A stretch of 64,000 nt of DNA, taken from Osmia lignaria lignaria. Lineage: Eukaryota > Arthropoda > Insecta > Hymenoptera > Megachilidae. The stretch is from contig NC_135034.1 in NCBI RefSeq assembly GCF_051020975.1, positions 9,548,001-9,612,000 of the forward strand, given 5' to 3'. Under the pieces are notes generated by a model. That model was not told the DNA's origin and searched no databases. It worked only from the letters and a program-made list of their open reading frames with translations. Below, one piece after another: positions 47,201 through 59,166 of the stretch (position 1 is its first letter; each line of letters opens with the position of its first letter). Made by a program: the position numbers and the translations under genes.

Positions 47201-48625
47201 CGAATTAAAAGTGTCAGATTTTTTAATTTCTATATGTTCCAATTTTTCTTTTTTTCTTTTCATTTTTTTCGGATCACTAGTATTACGTGCACGATTTTAG
47301 ATCGTACGTGCGTCATAACTGCAGTGCTTTTAATACTTTTATAGGAGCAGTAATTAAAATACAAGTAACGTGGAAATAAATGAAATTCGGTGAACGAGAA
47401 ATATTAGTTTCAAGAGATTCCTGCAATTAAGTTTATTCTTCTTCAGGAGTTTTCTAAATAGACTTTTGAATTTTTATAGATTTAGTTATTAAACTATTAT
47501 TATGTTACTTTTAAAATTAATATATCATAGAATTATAATAGTAATATTCTTATTATTACTATTACAAGTAGTATTATTAATGATATAATAACACTAACGA
47601 TATTGTAATATTTGGAATGTTAACAGTAAAATACTAATTACATGAATACTAACTACGTAAGCAGTAAGCCATAAGTGCACAGTTTACAGTTGGCCATGTC
47701 GTCAATAGCAGACACACCTCTTCTTCTTTTTCACTTGAAAACTTCTTGCACAATAACGAGGTGTGTTTAGGGTCATTGTCTCGTGAAATGAAAGTCTGTT
47801 CTATGATTTCTATTTTAGAAACAATTTCGCTGTGCGACCTATTTATTTAAATACCGGTGCCCAGAGATAAATATTTAATAATCATTATCCAATATTTATA
47901 ATATCATTCCATACATTTTTCACGTTTATTCAGATAAATTATTAGCTCTGGATTTGTCTACCTCATTTACGTCCATGCACGTTCGATTAGGAAAGTTTCA
48001 TGTGTCATAAAACATTGTAGATTTAACGAAACATTTCGAGCGAACGCAATAAATGGTAGTTAATTTCTCGTAGATGCATTGTAAAATTGATTCGAGCACA
48101 ATTGAGCCTATTTATTATTATTTATTGTCTCTATCCACTTGCCATAGTCGTACGGTTACGTAACAGACTCATTGAAAATCATCACATACATTATAGCATC
48201 ATTATCGTGTGAATCCTGAGAACTTGTTTCATTAAACCTCGTTCTTTTATGAAAAGTATTCCCACCGAATAGAATTTGATAATGCTGTAAAGTGTTTGAT
48301 TGTTATTGACCGAGAAATTCAGTTTAATCGGTGTCTGACTGTGCGTCTGACCAATACTTGACCTATACTACTGCGAATTTGGTTTTTTCCGTTCAGAGGT
48401 CACAGAATCAAACTTGCTTAGATTCTATTGAATGTTAAATTAATAAAAACCGATTGTTTAATAAATAATATGATTCTCATGTTATACTTCCCTCACAGAA
48501 AAAACAGAATATGCATTGAAGCGAATGGAGTCCGGTTTTCGTGAATCTGTGTAATTTCAAACGAAACTTCGAATGATATTTAATGAAACACAGATGAATA
48601 ACATATTATTTCTGTTATGTTTCAG
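47201..48625. other. Strongly AT-rich non-coding DNA
   Basis: One of the most AT-rich parts of the window, with ATT-type simple sequence at about 47500-47640 including an imperfect hairpin around ATTATTACTATTACAAGTAG. Consistent with deep intronic sequence upstream of the candidate microexon. Confidence 0.55.
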
Positions 48626-48661
48626 GTTTCACAGAGGATGTGCTGGAGAAAGGCAGTGGTG
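48626..48661 (+). CDS. Candidate 36-nt microexon (exon C)
   Basis: Preceded by TTTCTGTTATGTTTCAG and followed by the strong donor GTGAGT. If it follows exon 25996-26089, the leftover base G joins the first two bases GT to give glycine, then FTEDVLEKGSG, leaving one base G (phase 1). Entering and leaving in phase 1, it could be skipped without changing the downstream frame, as neuronal microexons are. All three frames are open over so short a length, so support comes from splice signals and phase agreement only. Family not recognised and no downstream partner exon was found before 64000. Confidence 0.36.
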
Positions 48662-50130
48662 GTGAGTGAGATAAAAATTTGTTATCAGATATTTTATTGT
48701 ACCAAAGTAGAAGTAGGAGCATGCACAACAAGATTGTTTATTGCATGCATTTTTCCGCGAGAAATTTATAGAAGCATAGCTCGTATCAAAATAGAACTAG
48801 TGTGATAAGATAAAAGTGCTTTTACACATCACGATTATATATAGCGTGACACAGAATGTCGAAACCGTAGTGCAATCGACTTTCCGAGTCTCTTAAAATC
48901 CAAGGAAATGATAAGTCTAGTTAAAGTCATCAGAACGTATTTACGCGCTTAACGTGGAAAGATTTCCAAGTAGCGGTCACTTCACTGGACGGTGAAGTCA
49001 CTCCAATGATATCCTCTAATCATCCTAAATAGTCCAGTTACAACCACGTCGAGTCTCGCGTACTGATTTCAATGAAATTCACAGATTAATACCGGAATAT
49101 GAATAGTCTTTGTCTAGCAATTTAATACGAGGGGTCTAATTATAAATTTGCAAGATAAAATTCTTCAAAGTTATGAATTATTCATCGAGTCATTGGCAGT
49201 AGACGGACACAATCGTACGGTATAAAAATATTATTCTTTTCATTCTGTTGAATAATTTTCTCTCAGGAAGATATAAAATTTTCCAAGAGCGTACACTGGT
49301 TTCAGCGAATTTCCCGGGACGGTTTCCTCGTTTTCCCTCGCATCCAGCTTCCCCTCGGTTCACTTTCGCTCTCGTTCCCGTTCCCTCTCGCCTTATCCCT
49401 TTATTTAACCGGGTATAGCAAGCCTAGATAGCGCGCGGACACCATGCTTTCGTCGACAATTTCACGCCTGGTCGAACAGGCGAACCGTGCATTATGCCGA
49501 TGCACGGGAACGATAAGATACGCCCAGCTTGCTCTCACCTTGAACGCGGAACCTTAAAGACCGTAATCGAGGAAAACCCGTTTTCCGAGCTGTCGACGAG
49601 GCGCTCTCAATCCGTTCGCGACCACCGCGGCCCGAAGCGGAGATCCATGGACGAGCGTAGACTAACCTCGACGACAGTCCTCGAGACTTTTAACCCGGCA
49701 TATGAAATGCTGTTTGCTTTTTATTCGCTGACGTAACCGCTGGAACTGGAGCAAAAAACGAATTGTGTTTTAATTGCGTAATTAGCATGCAAGCGTTGGG
49801 ACGTTCGTGCGAACTAACTTTGTGCAAGCTACAGGAATGCCTTTTATATCGGATTAGGACAAATAGTAATCTTTCTGCTTTTCCCAATTGCAAGATTCTT
49901 CTTAAATTATGTTTGATAAAAGATATGTTTCATTAAGAAATTATTTAAAAAGAAGGGTAAAATTCGTGACTTCCAATCCCTAATCGCCTGAACGTACACA
50001 AAAAAGCCCATTCACCAAATGCATCGGTTCTCCCAAACCCTATGCGGTCGCGATGATCGTCGTTCCTGTCAACTTTTGAACCTTTCTCGTCGTCCCTAAA
50101 AAAATCCCTTCGACAAATCCCCCTGGATCG
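48662..50130. other. Mixed non-coding DNA
   Basis: AT-rich to about 49250, CpG-richer at 49300-49740, AT-rich again. A strong acceptor-like TTTTCTCTCAG at 49267 has no convincing downstream donor. No gene supported. Confidence 0.5.
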
Positions 50131-51350
50131 GCCAAAACTACGGTACGATGTAGAGTATGAAAAAAGCGGACAGCGGGCGGGTAAGAGATCGAGGGAGAGG
50201 GGTACAGCGATCATTAATCGTTGGACCCTCGCGGGGGTCCAGTGTCGTCGCATCCGCTGCACTTTCTCTCCCGTCGATGCCGTTGCAGCGGTGCACTGGC
50301 AGGGTGTAGGTTACGCGGCGTGAAACGTCGCCGGTGAATCCCCACCTGGAATGCACCTCGTCGTCGAATGCACGGTTCCACCCCACCACGTGGCCAGTCT
50401 CACTCTCCGTGTTCTCCCCACCGAATACGGTGTGGTTGCACCTCCGTGTCCCACCACCATTCTCGGGTTCCCCTACGTTCGTGATACAACCCGTTGCCTT
50501 CCGTGTCACTCCTTCTCTTGATCGTTCGGTTTACGGTATCCCTGCCACCGGTACCGACAGACCCACCACCATACGAGCCGTCCCCCCCCACTTGCCGAAC
50601 GGTTCTGTATACCTCGCGTTCGCATGAATCAGGGGGTGGACAGAGGATGCGCATGCGTGAAAATAGTAAACACTCCCCGGCTGCGCAATGCGACTGGCGT
50701 TGAGGCAGGCCCGGGACGCAGGCCGAACAGACGACAGCATCACCAGCAGCAACAGAGGTGCAGCAACAACCTCGGCTATATGCACGGATAGGTGAAGGAG
50801 GACAGGTATACGCGAAGGAAAGGGGGTGGCCTGGGTGGGCAGCTCGATACCGGTCTGGGTTCAATGCACACCGCTCACCCACCCCAACCGACAATTCACC
50901 CCTTCCTTTCCGTACCTGCTTCTACTACTCTTTCAACCCCTTCTCAAACCATCCGCGGATCATGCACTATATACTCGTACCCCTACTCTCCCGATATCTC
51001 TCTCTCTTTCTACCCCTATTTTCCAACCCTCTACCGTTGCCAACACACTTCGAGGGCTTTCTCGTTTCACTCGATCCGTCCTTGCCTGACGTTCGACTTA
51101 ACCACTTTCATCTCCTTCCTTCTTACCACGAAGTTCGTCAACTGGAGGTGGAAAGATGTTTTCTAGCGGAGAGAAAAGAGGACGGTTTGCGGATGGTCAG
51201 GGTACGGGATAACCGAGACTCCGTGATGGAGGAAGAGCGAGACGGATTTGGAGTTTTTGCGAGCAGATCGCGAGATATGGTAGGTTGTTACGGAAGCCGG
51301 GTTATAAGCTGGTTTTTTTTTTCCTTTCGACGGATTTTAGGTGTTATTAT
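50131..51350. other. GC-rich, C-rich block without supported gene
   Basis: Rich in CCACC, CCCAC and TCTCC words on the plus strand and open for 100-210 codons in several frames on both strands. The longest plus frame (50758-51390) begins with GTG, not ATG. Peptides are low-complexity. A C8 run is at 50582-50590. Possibly a promoter-proximal or untranslated exon. Confidence 0.4.
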
Positions 51351-52492
51351 TACCTCGCAACGGGATCGAACACTTGGTCGATACTTTTAGAAATTAATTA
51401 TCAATTGTTCGAAATGTTTCTAAATCAATTTCTCGTTGTCTAAAAATGAAATTTTATCGTTACGTGAAATTTGATAGAATAACTTGAATTATTGCTCTCG
51501 CGATCAGTGGCAACGTAATCCGACAACGAGATTGGGTGAAAACGAGGGTAGGTAAGAAGAGCGACGATTTCCTCGACTCCGAAACGCATTACGTCAAAGT
51601 TTGTCGGAAGGTTTCGCGTTCGCGGTACATTTCTGCTGAACAGGAAGAAAACGACCGTCCATCGGTTCTTGACTGCGTGAAATCTTGTTTCACGCTAGAT
51701 GAGGTAATGGGGCTGTATAGAAAGGGAACGAGCGGAGTGTTTTATGTAGCGTGGTTGTTGAATCGAAAGCAAATAAGGACGGAATTTCTGAAACTAGAAA
51801 CCCCGTTGGTCGTCGATGCTTATCACAATTTGAGGATGAGAAGAAGCTACGAGGATTCGCATAGTATATTATGACTGAAAGAAAGCACGAGTGGTTGCCT
51901 GACACGTTTTAAACTGGATTTTCGATGGAATTTATTATAGCGCTCTGCTTTTCTAAATAGAACTATGATGACTTAGAAAAACGATGTTGCGGTGGGATTC
52001 CTAGAACAGCTCGTACGAAATTTGCAAACATCTCAAGTTATAAATATAACCGATGGAGATGTCCCAAATTCGAGTTCTAATACAGATTTACAAAAATGAC
52101 CGGAAAACATTTTTCTCAAGACATCGTTTTGTCTCGGAGAGAATTTTCCATTGGGTATTTTATGCTTTCTGCAAGTTCGTGTCCTGGCCACGTATCTTCC
52201 TTCTGGTTCGTATTGAATTACACGCAATGTTAGAATCCTGTGAGCGTAGCCACTCTGTTTCGTTATCACTAGCTGGTTGGCAAGCGATCCAACCGTTCTG
52301 TGCCTTATCGGTTGACAAAGGCAAGCTGGCATCGTCACCTAGTCGCGACCATTGCCAAAGATATCGAGGGTTAAAGACCTATCCGTACGTTACAAACCGT
52401 CGTAAAATACAGTTAACTCGAAGATAAAGACGTAGACGAACGTAAAATTTAGAAAATGAAAATAACGTGAAACATGATATTGAATTAATATC
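51351..52492. other. Non-coding DNA
   Basis: A 112-codon plus frame at 51536-51874 has mixed, globular-looking composition but begins with GTG and has no clear flanking splice signals or recognisable family, so it is not called. The remainder is AT-rich. Confidence 0.45.
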
Positions 52493-52526
52493 GGGCTTCT
52501 CTCCATGGTCCGCCGTCCGAGTTTTT
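52440..52526 (-). repeat. Dispersed CCATGG-core repeat, copy F
   Basis: On the minus strand it reads CTCGGACGGCGGACCATGG then AGAGAAGCCCG, and further on TTTTCTAAATTTTACG, aligning with copies A, C and D over about 85 bp. Confidence 0.65.
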
Positions 52527-53590
52527 ACCAAAATGGTGAAAATCAAGAGGTCCTTCTTAATTATAATTACTACTCCGTTTCTTAAGAGATCAAATCTTCT
52601 TTGATCACGATACGTGCATTTACGGACGAAGAAATAATTCATTGGCGGGGTCGAAGCACAAGCGGATGGCGTGTTTCGATCGTGGTCTAGCAAGCGAGCA
52701 TCGAAAAGATAGAGAGGAAGCCGGAGGCGAAGGAGGGTTCAAGCCAAGAGAAGACATCGAAATTGACATGTCCCCCGGGAATACCTCTGTTCGCATCAAT
52801 CGAGCTTTTCCAACGTAGTCGACGCCCTCAGCTACTATTTCGATCTTGAAGAACGAACGAGGAAAAAAGGAGACACAAAGAAGCACGCGAACGAGAATAG
52901 TCCGTCACCGGGCTGTTTTGACGAACCGCCATATTTACGATACGCTCTTTTTACAGAATCGCGAGAAACAAATGATCCCTCGCCGTTTTATCACCGCCTC
53001 TGCTCGCTCGTTCCGGAAACAAATGAACACTTTTAAGAAATTGACGGCGTTCCACAGTCTCGAGTTTTTCCTTCGGCTCGAGACCGTAACCCCGCGGACG
53101 TTTCACTTTTATCCTCTCGTTTTAACGTCTCCCGCGTTATCTCTCTCTTTCTTCTTTTCTTTCTTTGCGTTGTCGCGTTAAACGCCTGCACGATGGACAG
53201 AGTATTTCCTTTGTTCCGTTGGACCATGATGGGTCGTTTGTCGGGAAGGAAGAAAGGAATTTCGTTTTTGGACGTTAAGCGTAGCTGTGATCGAATTCGA
53301 ACTTCTGGACAAATTTCGAACGACTTAAGTTAACGATGACAGAAAAGAATCTTTCGTACTTCTATTCTTCAAAAAGTGACATTGAAAGTTTCAGCAAATT
53401 CAACGATTTCAAGAAAGTAATTTAAAAACTTTCATTCGCAATATTCTATTACAATGATAAATTCAATAATTTACCCTGCGCCAAAGAATAGTTAATATTC
53501 ATTCAACAAATAAATGATACTAGCCATTGCTGTCTAAAACCAACGAAGAAACTTAAATCAGTAAGAAGATAATAATGCAGATTCACCCTA
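52527..53590. other. Mixed non-coding DNA
   Basis: Alternates AT-rich and CpG-richer DNA. A plus frame of 111 codons (52846-53181) ends in low-complexity Ser/Phe from TCT/TTC sequence. No exon supported. Confidence 0.5.
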
Positions 53591-54660
53591 TCACCCCCTT
53601 CGTCTGCCATCCTCTCGACAAGCAACCACAGCAGAGAAGCACTTAATCCCTAAAATCGCAATAACATCGTACCTCCTAGTGGAAGGATGCAGCATGCGGT
53701 ATCCGAGGGGAAGAAGTAAAGCGTCTCCGCGAACTAGAACTTCGAGAAGGGACGCATTGACCCTGGCAGCCGGAAAATGCAAGCTCGTCCGCCCGCCTGG
53801 TCCCGTCGCGGCGCGTCTCGATTCACTACGCCCGTCGGCCGTAAGACGGAAATCGAGGTGACATCGATAATTGGCCGATCCAGGCCGAGCGGATTGATCG
53901 TCGCGGTCGATTTATCGTACGCGAATTGCAGTGTCGAGGCGCGAATCGATCGCGATTAAAAGTCCTGCACCGATGTAAACAAACTGCGGAGCTCCGAGAG
54001 GAACAGCGAAGAGGGCGGAGGGAGGATGCTGCTAGGCGGAGGAAGAGAGAGCCGTGGAGAAAGAGAGTAACAGAGAATGGGAGTCGTTGGTGCGTTACCT
54101 CGCGGAGGTCATTGACCGAGGGTGGCAGAGAGAAGGGAGGGGTAGCAATAGGGGTTGGAGCAGCTGGAAGGGGTTTCGACTCGAAGCAAGAGAGGCTAGA
54201 GAACGAGAGAGGGAAAGAGAGAGATAGCGTGCAAGGGATGTTGGAGGGGTTCGCGTGCAGTTGCATCGACCGACGGCTCAGCTGTGCATCTGGATCCCCT
54301 TCTCGTCCTCGCGCCCCGCGTCGACGAACCCTTGCTTTTGCAGTTCGTTCTCCTCTCTCCCCTCGCTCCTCTACGCCCCTGGCCTAACCTAGCGCCAACA
54401 AGTTCGCCAAGCGAGTCCCTCACACCCCTTGCGGCCCGGACCTCGCGCAACCACCGAATCGACGACGCCGTCACGGGGGATGCTGCGCTGTGAACGTGAC
54501 CCTCAAAACGGCACAGCGTGTACAACACCCCGCCCACGGATAGAAACCGCCGTCGCGCTCGCTGCTCTACGATCCGTTCCGCTCCGAGACACGTATGAAC
54601 GTGGTGGCTGTCGCTAATGAATCGGCACTATGCTCTCTCACCGAGCTTCCTGAACTTCGG
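53591..54660. other. CpG-rich and GA-rich block
   Basis: CpG-rich throughout, with a strongly purine-rich part at 54000-54240 containing many GAGAGA words. Overlapping frames of 113-153 codons are open on both strands and encode Arg/Glu- or Ser/Pro-rich peptides, typical of composition and not of conserved protein. Candidate promoter-type block. Confidence 0.4.
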
Positions 54661-57600
54661 TCCTCCCTTAAGACGCGGGAGGTTCAACGAACCCTGGCAA
54701 ACTCGAACCGCCTTTCGAACGACTTCGGATTCTCCTGCTGCTACGCGTCGTGCCGAGTATCGATGAGGTACTTCTTCTTTCATGGGCTTTTTCCTTCGTA
54801 CGGATTTTGGTCGGGGTGTTATCGATTCGGGCTGCTTCCCTATTCGAACGATTCGACGAGATTTATGCTTATCGAAGAAAAGCATGATAAATTCATCAAC
54901 CCCCTATGCAAATTAATATTTAGATAACAGGTTATTAATATGGGGGTTAAGAATCTTTGAATTACAATTTTTTTTTTCTATATCATACGATGGAAATGAA
55001 AGAATTATTATCGAACGAAGATGGAAATTGTAAATGAATAGGTATAATAATATTTGAACATGTTCTGACGGATAAAAATAATTAAGAGCAGATTGAATAT
55101 GAAGCCGAACGAACGAGTCACTGAAACGAACAAAGAAAACAGTATCAGTGATTAAAGTCTATCCCTGGTTGATTGTAAACGTTCTCTACAGACAGGGATC
55201 AGCATATGCGATACGCAACAAGTCGGCACACCGTGAAAATATGGGGCTGATGTTATTGTTCCATTCAATTTGATTCTGCTGCGTTATTAAAAGCAGAGAC
55301 GAAAGGTATTCGGAGCATCCGTTTATCGTTGAAACTCAACATTTAAATTTGGAGAATAATTTACCTCTAAATTCTCTTTCTGTAAAAAAAAAAATCGATG
55401 ACAAAAACGAATCGACATTTAAATTGTAAATTATCATCATACTTCATAATGTTCAAGGAATACCACAACCGTTTACCCTCGTCACTGAGATCATGAAAAA
55501 AACATGATTCCACATGCCTGGTCCCCATAAAAAGGAATCATAACGCTCGAAAGACGATCAAACAAAATTAACCCTCACCGTCGGAAGAACGGTGATCTCG
55601 CATCGCAAATCGAGAAGCAACAACGTCGAAACGACCAGCACCCCTCTCGCGTTTTGCACAACCTCCAGCCAGAGTTGCTGGCATAACCGGCGGTACCGGC
55701 ACTCGTTTTACGACCGGCAGACCGGTAGTCTGCTGCATTATACGATATACGACCGGCGGCTATATCCACGTGTCTGGCTTGCCACCGTAGCGAACCAGGG
55801 TGGTTTCAGGTGGGGGGGGATCGAAAAGTCTTTGAAAAGTCGGCCCACGAACGACTTCTAGACGAGGTTATTGGCCAAAGGATATGTTAACTCTGCCAGC
55901 GAATGTCACTACAGCCCTTTGTATGTATGCAATTACATATACGTATATCGGGCAGAAATTAGTTGACAATCATTTAGGTAAGTTGGAAAAATTCTAACTG
56001 GATTGTTTTTGAAGTATCGTAACTGAAGTAAGGGATGATTATATCAGTAACTCTCCGTTTCTTTCTCAATCCTTTGACGAGGATTTAAAATCCCTCGACT
56101 GCATATCGAGGAAGATGATTTCCAGTTATGGGGATACGTAGTATCCATGACAACGTTTACCACACTCTGATGTACACGTTACACTCGGCCAGAATGATGG
56201 GGTAGGTCAACGTACGGTTTGTCGCTTGGCAACCTAACAACCTACCCCGCGACCAACTGCATCCAAGGACTAAACCCTCCTTTTTCTTTTTTTTTTTTTC
56301 TTTTTTTAATCACCGCCTTTGTTCCGCGGTTCGATTGTCTCCACGTTCGAAGCGAGCCCGAGGTAAGGGAGGGGCGGAATCCGTAGAAGTTTGATCGACG
56401 ACGAGGGTAGCAGAGGAGCTTTGCTTTTTCCACAACTACTCGGATGAATGGCCCCTATTTGCAGGGTTGTTTCGAAATCGACCCCTCGGGAGCGTAACCT
56501 ACATTCCAAACCAGCCAGCTCGTTCCTCTGATTCCTTATTTTTATTATCCAATTTTCTTCGCTTCGAAGTCCATCATTTTAACCCTTTATTGTTACATGT
56601 TATCGGAAAGTGCGCGATTCAAGTTTCATTTGATTTTAGAAAAAAATATTTAAACATCATCCGTTCGAGGGGTAAGAGAGGGATCTTATGGTAGGTTGAG
56701 AAATCGGCAACTCGGTAGGTGGTCGTCGTAAGTCGTCTAGTTGGAATTAGGTTAAACTACGAGCAATTATGACAGGATATGATTTAGCTTGACTTTCTTA
56801 ACCATCAATTTCTGCTGTGTGCACACGCCAACGGTTGTCCGCACGCCACTGTTCCACCGGTCAGGGACGGCCTTTGACACGTATTCCCCGATAGCTCTTG
56901 CTATCGCGTTCACGAACAGTAGGATGCATCGCAAAAATCTTTCTATTATTAGTAATTCAATCGCGCTGATAACTCTAACGAGAGAAGGTCGTAATTATAC
57001 GATACTTATCTTATTTTTCAGTAGATCGATCAGGGAGAGAATTGTACCAAACATAGAAGCGATATTTATGTATTATAGGTCAAACAAAGATTGCACTCGA
57101 TCGTTCAAAGATTTCTAAAATTGATTAAATTAAATTTTTTCTAGTAATTCGAGCGATCGTTAATTTTCGGACGATGGATCACCGAAATCATAATAACTTT
57201 TTATTTAATTTTTCATTTCGTTTTATGTCATGTGAATTAACGCAATGAACGCGCGAACGTATCGAATAAACGATATGCTGATTTCTAGCTAATTTGGACA
57301 ATTAGTAGGCAGAAGTTGGTTAGAGATATTGGAAATAGATTAGGACAGCAATGAATGTGGGAAACGTTCGACCCTGATTAAACGAAAACAATACACCTCT
57401 TATTTGCCCAATTTCTATTGTTTTTTTTATATTGTTGTTTCATCAGTTATTTATTCATATTCATTGTATAGATAAATCAATTTAAAACTCGTTAAAATAA
57501 AATATTTCTATGAAAATATAATATAAGTTATTATAGAAAATTAATTAGCCACTGGAATCGGTAACTTTGGCAAAGGCTCAAACGCCTCTTTATTGATTAC

Positions 57601-57907
57601 CAACTCCTGATATTAGAAACTAATATAGATACGGAGATGTGTCGTTTGATCGTATTTTACATTGTAAATATCGTTATAGGAACGGTCTGGTTGCTAGATA
57701 TTTATGAGTTCGATGAACGTTAGTTAAAGTTACCAGTACACGCACACGCCTACTTTAAACAACTGTAAACTATTTCCGATAACTCATCGGAGGAGATTTA
57801 AAATTTTATCCAATAATAGTATCTCAACAATTCTAGATTTAACACTTTGACTATCGCGTTAAATTCTCTAAAAATTGTTGAATTTTTCAACATAGGATTT
57901 TGGCATA
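54661..57907. other. Mostly AT-rich non-coding DNA
   Basis: Includes a small hairpin TCACCGT-ACGGTGA at 55575-55595 after TTAACCC, a CpG-rich patch at 55600-55860 with several CCGGC/GCCGG words, a C/T tract at 56275-56307, and a TTAACCCTTTATTG end near 56579. A degenerate relative of the CCATGG-core repeat may lie at 57163-57185. No exon supported. Confidence 0.5.
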
Positions 57908-58207
57908 ATTTCATAACATAAAAGTATCTCAAAATAACACTTATGGCACATCAATTTGAAGTTTAAAGTTTGACAAAAATGACTGCATAAATGTTTCATG
58001 AATATTTTTAATACAAATTAGCCAATTCTTCGTCAGAATAAACTATGAATCAATCGATCGTTAACTTCATATCGTCTACCACAAAATATTAAATCATTTT
58101 ATTTATATTGAGAATATTCACAGAATTTTTACATAGTAATTTTCAAAAAATCTTAAGCTTTAAATTGATGTATGATAAGTGTCATTTTGTGCTACTTTTT
58201 TGTAATT
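57908..58207. mobile_element. 300-bp MITE with long terminal inverted repeats (copy 2)
   Basis: The left arm begins ATTTCATAACATAAAAGTAT and runs to about 58013; the right arm is its imperfect inverse from about 58106 to 58207. It shares ACATCAATTT, ATAAATGTTTCAT and the inner TTAATA with copy 1 at 13400-13711. Arms within this copy have diverged more than a fresh insertion would, so it is old. No coding capacity. Confidence 0.75.
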
Positions 58208-58350
58208 AAACCAATTCAGACTCTATGTCCCGACACCCACTATTTGATATGGAAAAATTTGTCTTCTTTTCTCTGTTAATTATTAATCACTGGTAACGAA
58301 TCATCGCAATTAGCGCGCTAATAATCCATATTGTATTATGCCGCACTATA

Positions 58351-58424
58351 CACGGTTATTTCTACTGCGACTGCTAATGAATTAACACCTTCACTGCCGC
58401 AGTAGAAATGGCCACGTGGGTTAA
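58351..58424. repeat. Hairpin with 12-bp perfect arms next to TTAA ends
   Basis: ATTTCTACTGCG at 58358-58369 is exactly inverted at 58398-58409 across 28 bases, and the flanks CACGG and CCACGTG extend partial pairing. TTAACACCTTCACTGCCG starts inside the loop and the segment ends ...GGGTTAA at 58424. The TTAACAC-CTGCCG start resembles the left end of the element at 2662. Confidence 0.55.
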
Positions 58425-59070
58425 GACATACCGAAACTCTAATTACTAAAAATTTATCATCTTTCAATCGAACTCACGATAACACGTGCTCGACAAAGAA
58501 CATATTAATTATCAGAGCTGCAAAACACATAATTTTCAGTATCTCACCCCATAATCGTCACTCGAAACACTATCACAACATGACTAAAGGTCATCAACCC
58601 CTTACTATTCCCTTATCAGAAAATCTCTAAAGAAATTGACGAATTGCTTGCCGTGATCAAGACGACAAAAAGAGTATCGTCTGTTGAACCGAAGACGGTA
58701 GTCAATCCCGTTGATATCTTACCAGTCGCTTTTGTAACCGATCGATCGTTTCTCTCTCTGAAGGCCTCGTGTCTTAAATCTCCTCGATTTTTTTTTTTCC
58801 TCCTCTCTGTCTGTTCCTCTGGTCTTTCCCTTTAGAGCACCGCTAGACAAGCGTGTTTCGCCGTCGCGATTGCGCATGCACACCGCACCAGCGTCAGATT
58901 AAATTCGAAACGGCCTGTAAAGCGTTACCGAGACACGTTGTGTTTTGTGTAGTTTGGAATACGTGTAGCGCAGAGTGCGCCGTGGGGTCAACGACCCGTC
59001 TACGCTGTGGAACGTACACACACCATCGTCGAGGAACGTGTACACACGACGTACAAACACCGGTGTAACA
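58425..59070. other. Mixed non-coding DNA
   Basis: AT-rich to about 58640, then CpG-richer. Several minus and plus frames of 60-105 codons overlap around 58890-59210 with no recognised product; part of this comes from the CA/GT repeat. Confidence 0.5.
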
Positions 59071-59094
59071 GTGTACACGTACACGCACACACGT
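59015..59094. repeat. CA/GT-rich, Z-DNA-prone tract
   Basis: Several ACACAC and GTGTAC words culminate in 24 perfectly alternating purine-pyrimidine bases at 59071-59094 (GTGTACACGTACACGC then ACACACGT). It resembles the tract at 7394 in kind, not in sequence. Confidence 0.65.
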
Positions 59095-59135
59095 TGAACC
59101 AGTATCACCATGCACCTCCACCAGATGGAGCTGTG

Positions 59136-59166
59136 AATCTCTCTCTCTCTCTCCTCTCCTCTCCTC
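59136..59166 (+). repeat. CT/CTCCT microsatellite
   Basis: About eight CT units followed by CTCCT units. Low complexity; GAGAG on the opposite strand. Confidence 0.8.

Noticed and set aside
49268..49301. Segment after TTTTCTCTCAG
   Set aside because: Following GTTTCA is a poor donor; no supporting frame.
50758..51390. 210-codon plus frame
   Set aside because: No ATG start, C/T-rich low-complexity content, and neighbouring frames on both strands are equally open.
51536..51874. 112-codon plus frame with globular-looking composition
   Set aside because: Starts with GTG and has no paired splice signals or recognisable family.
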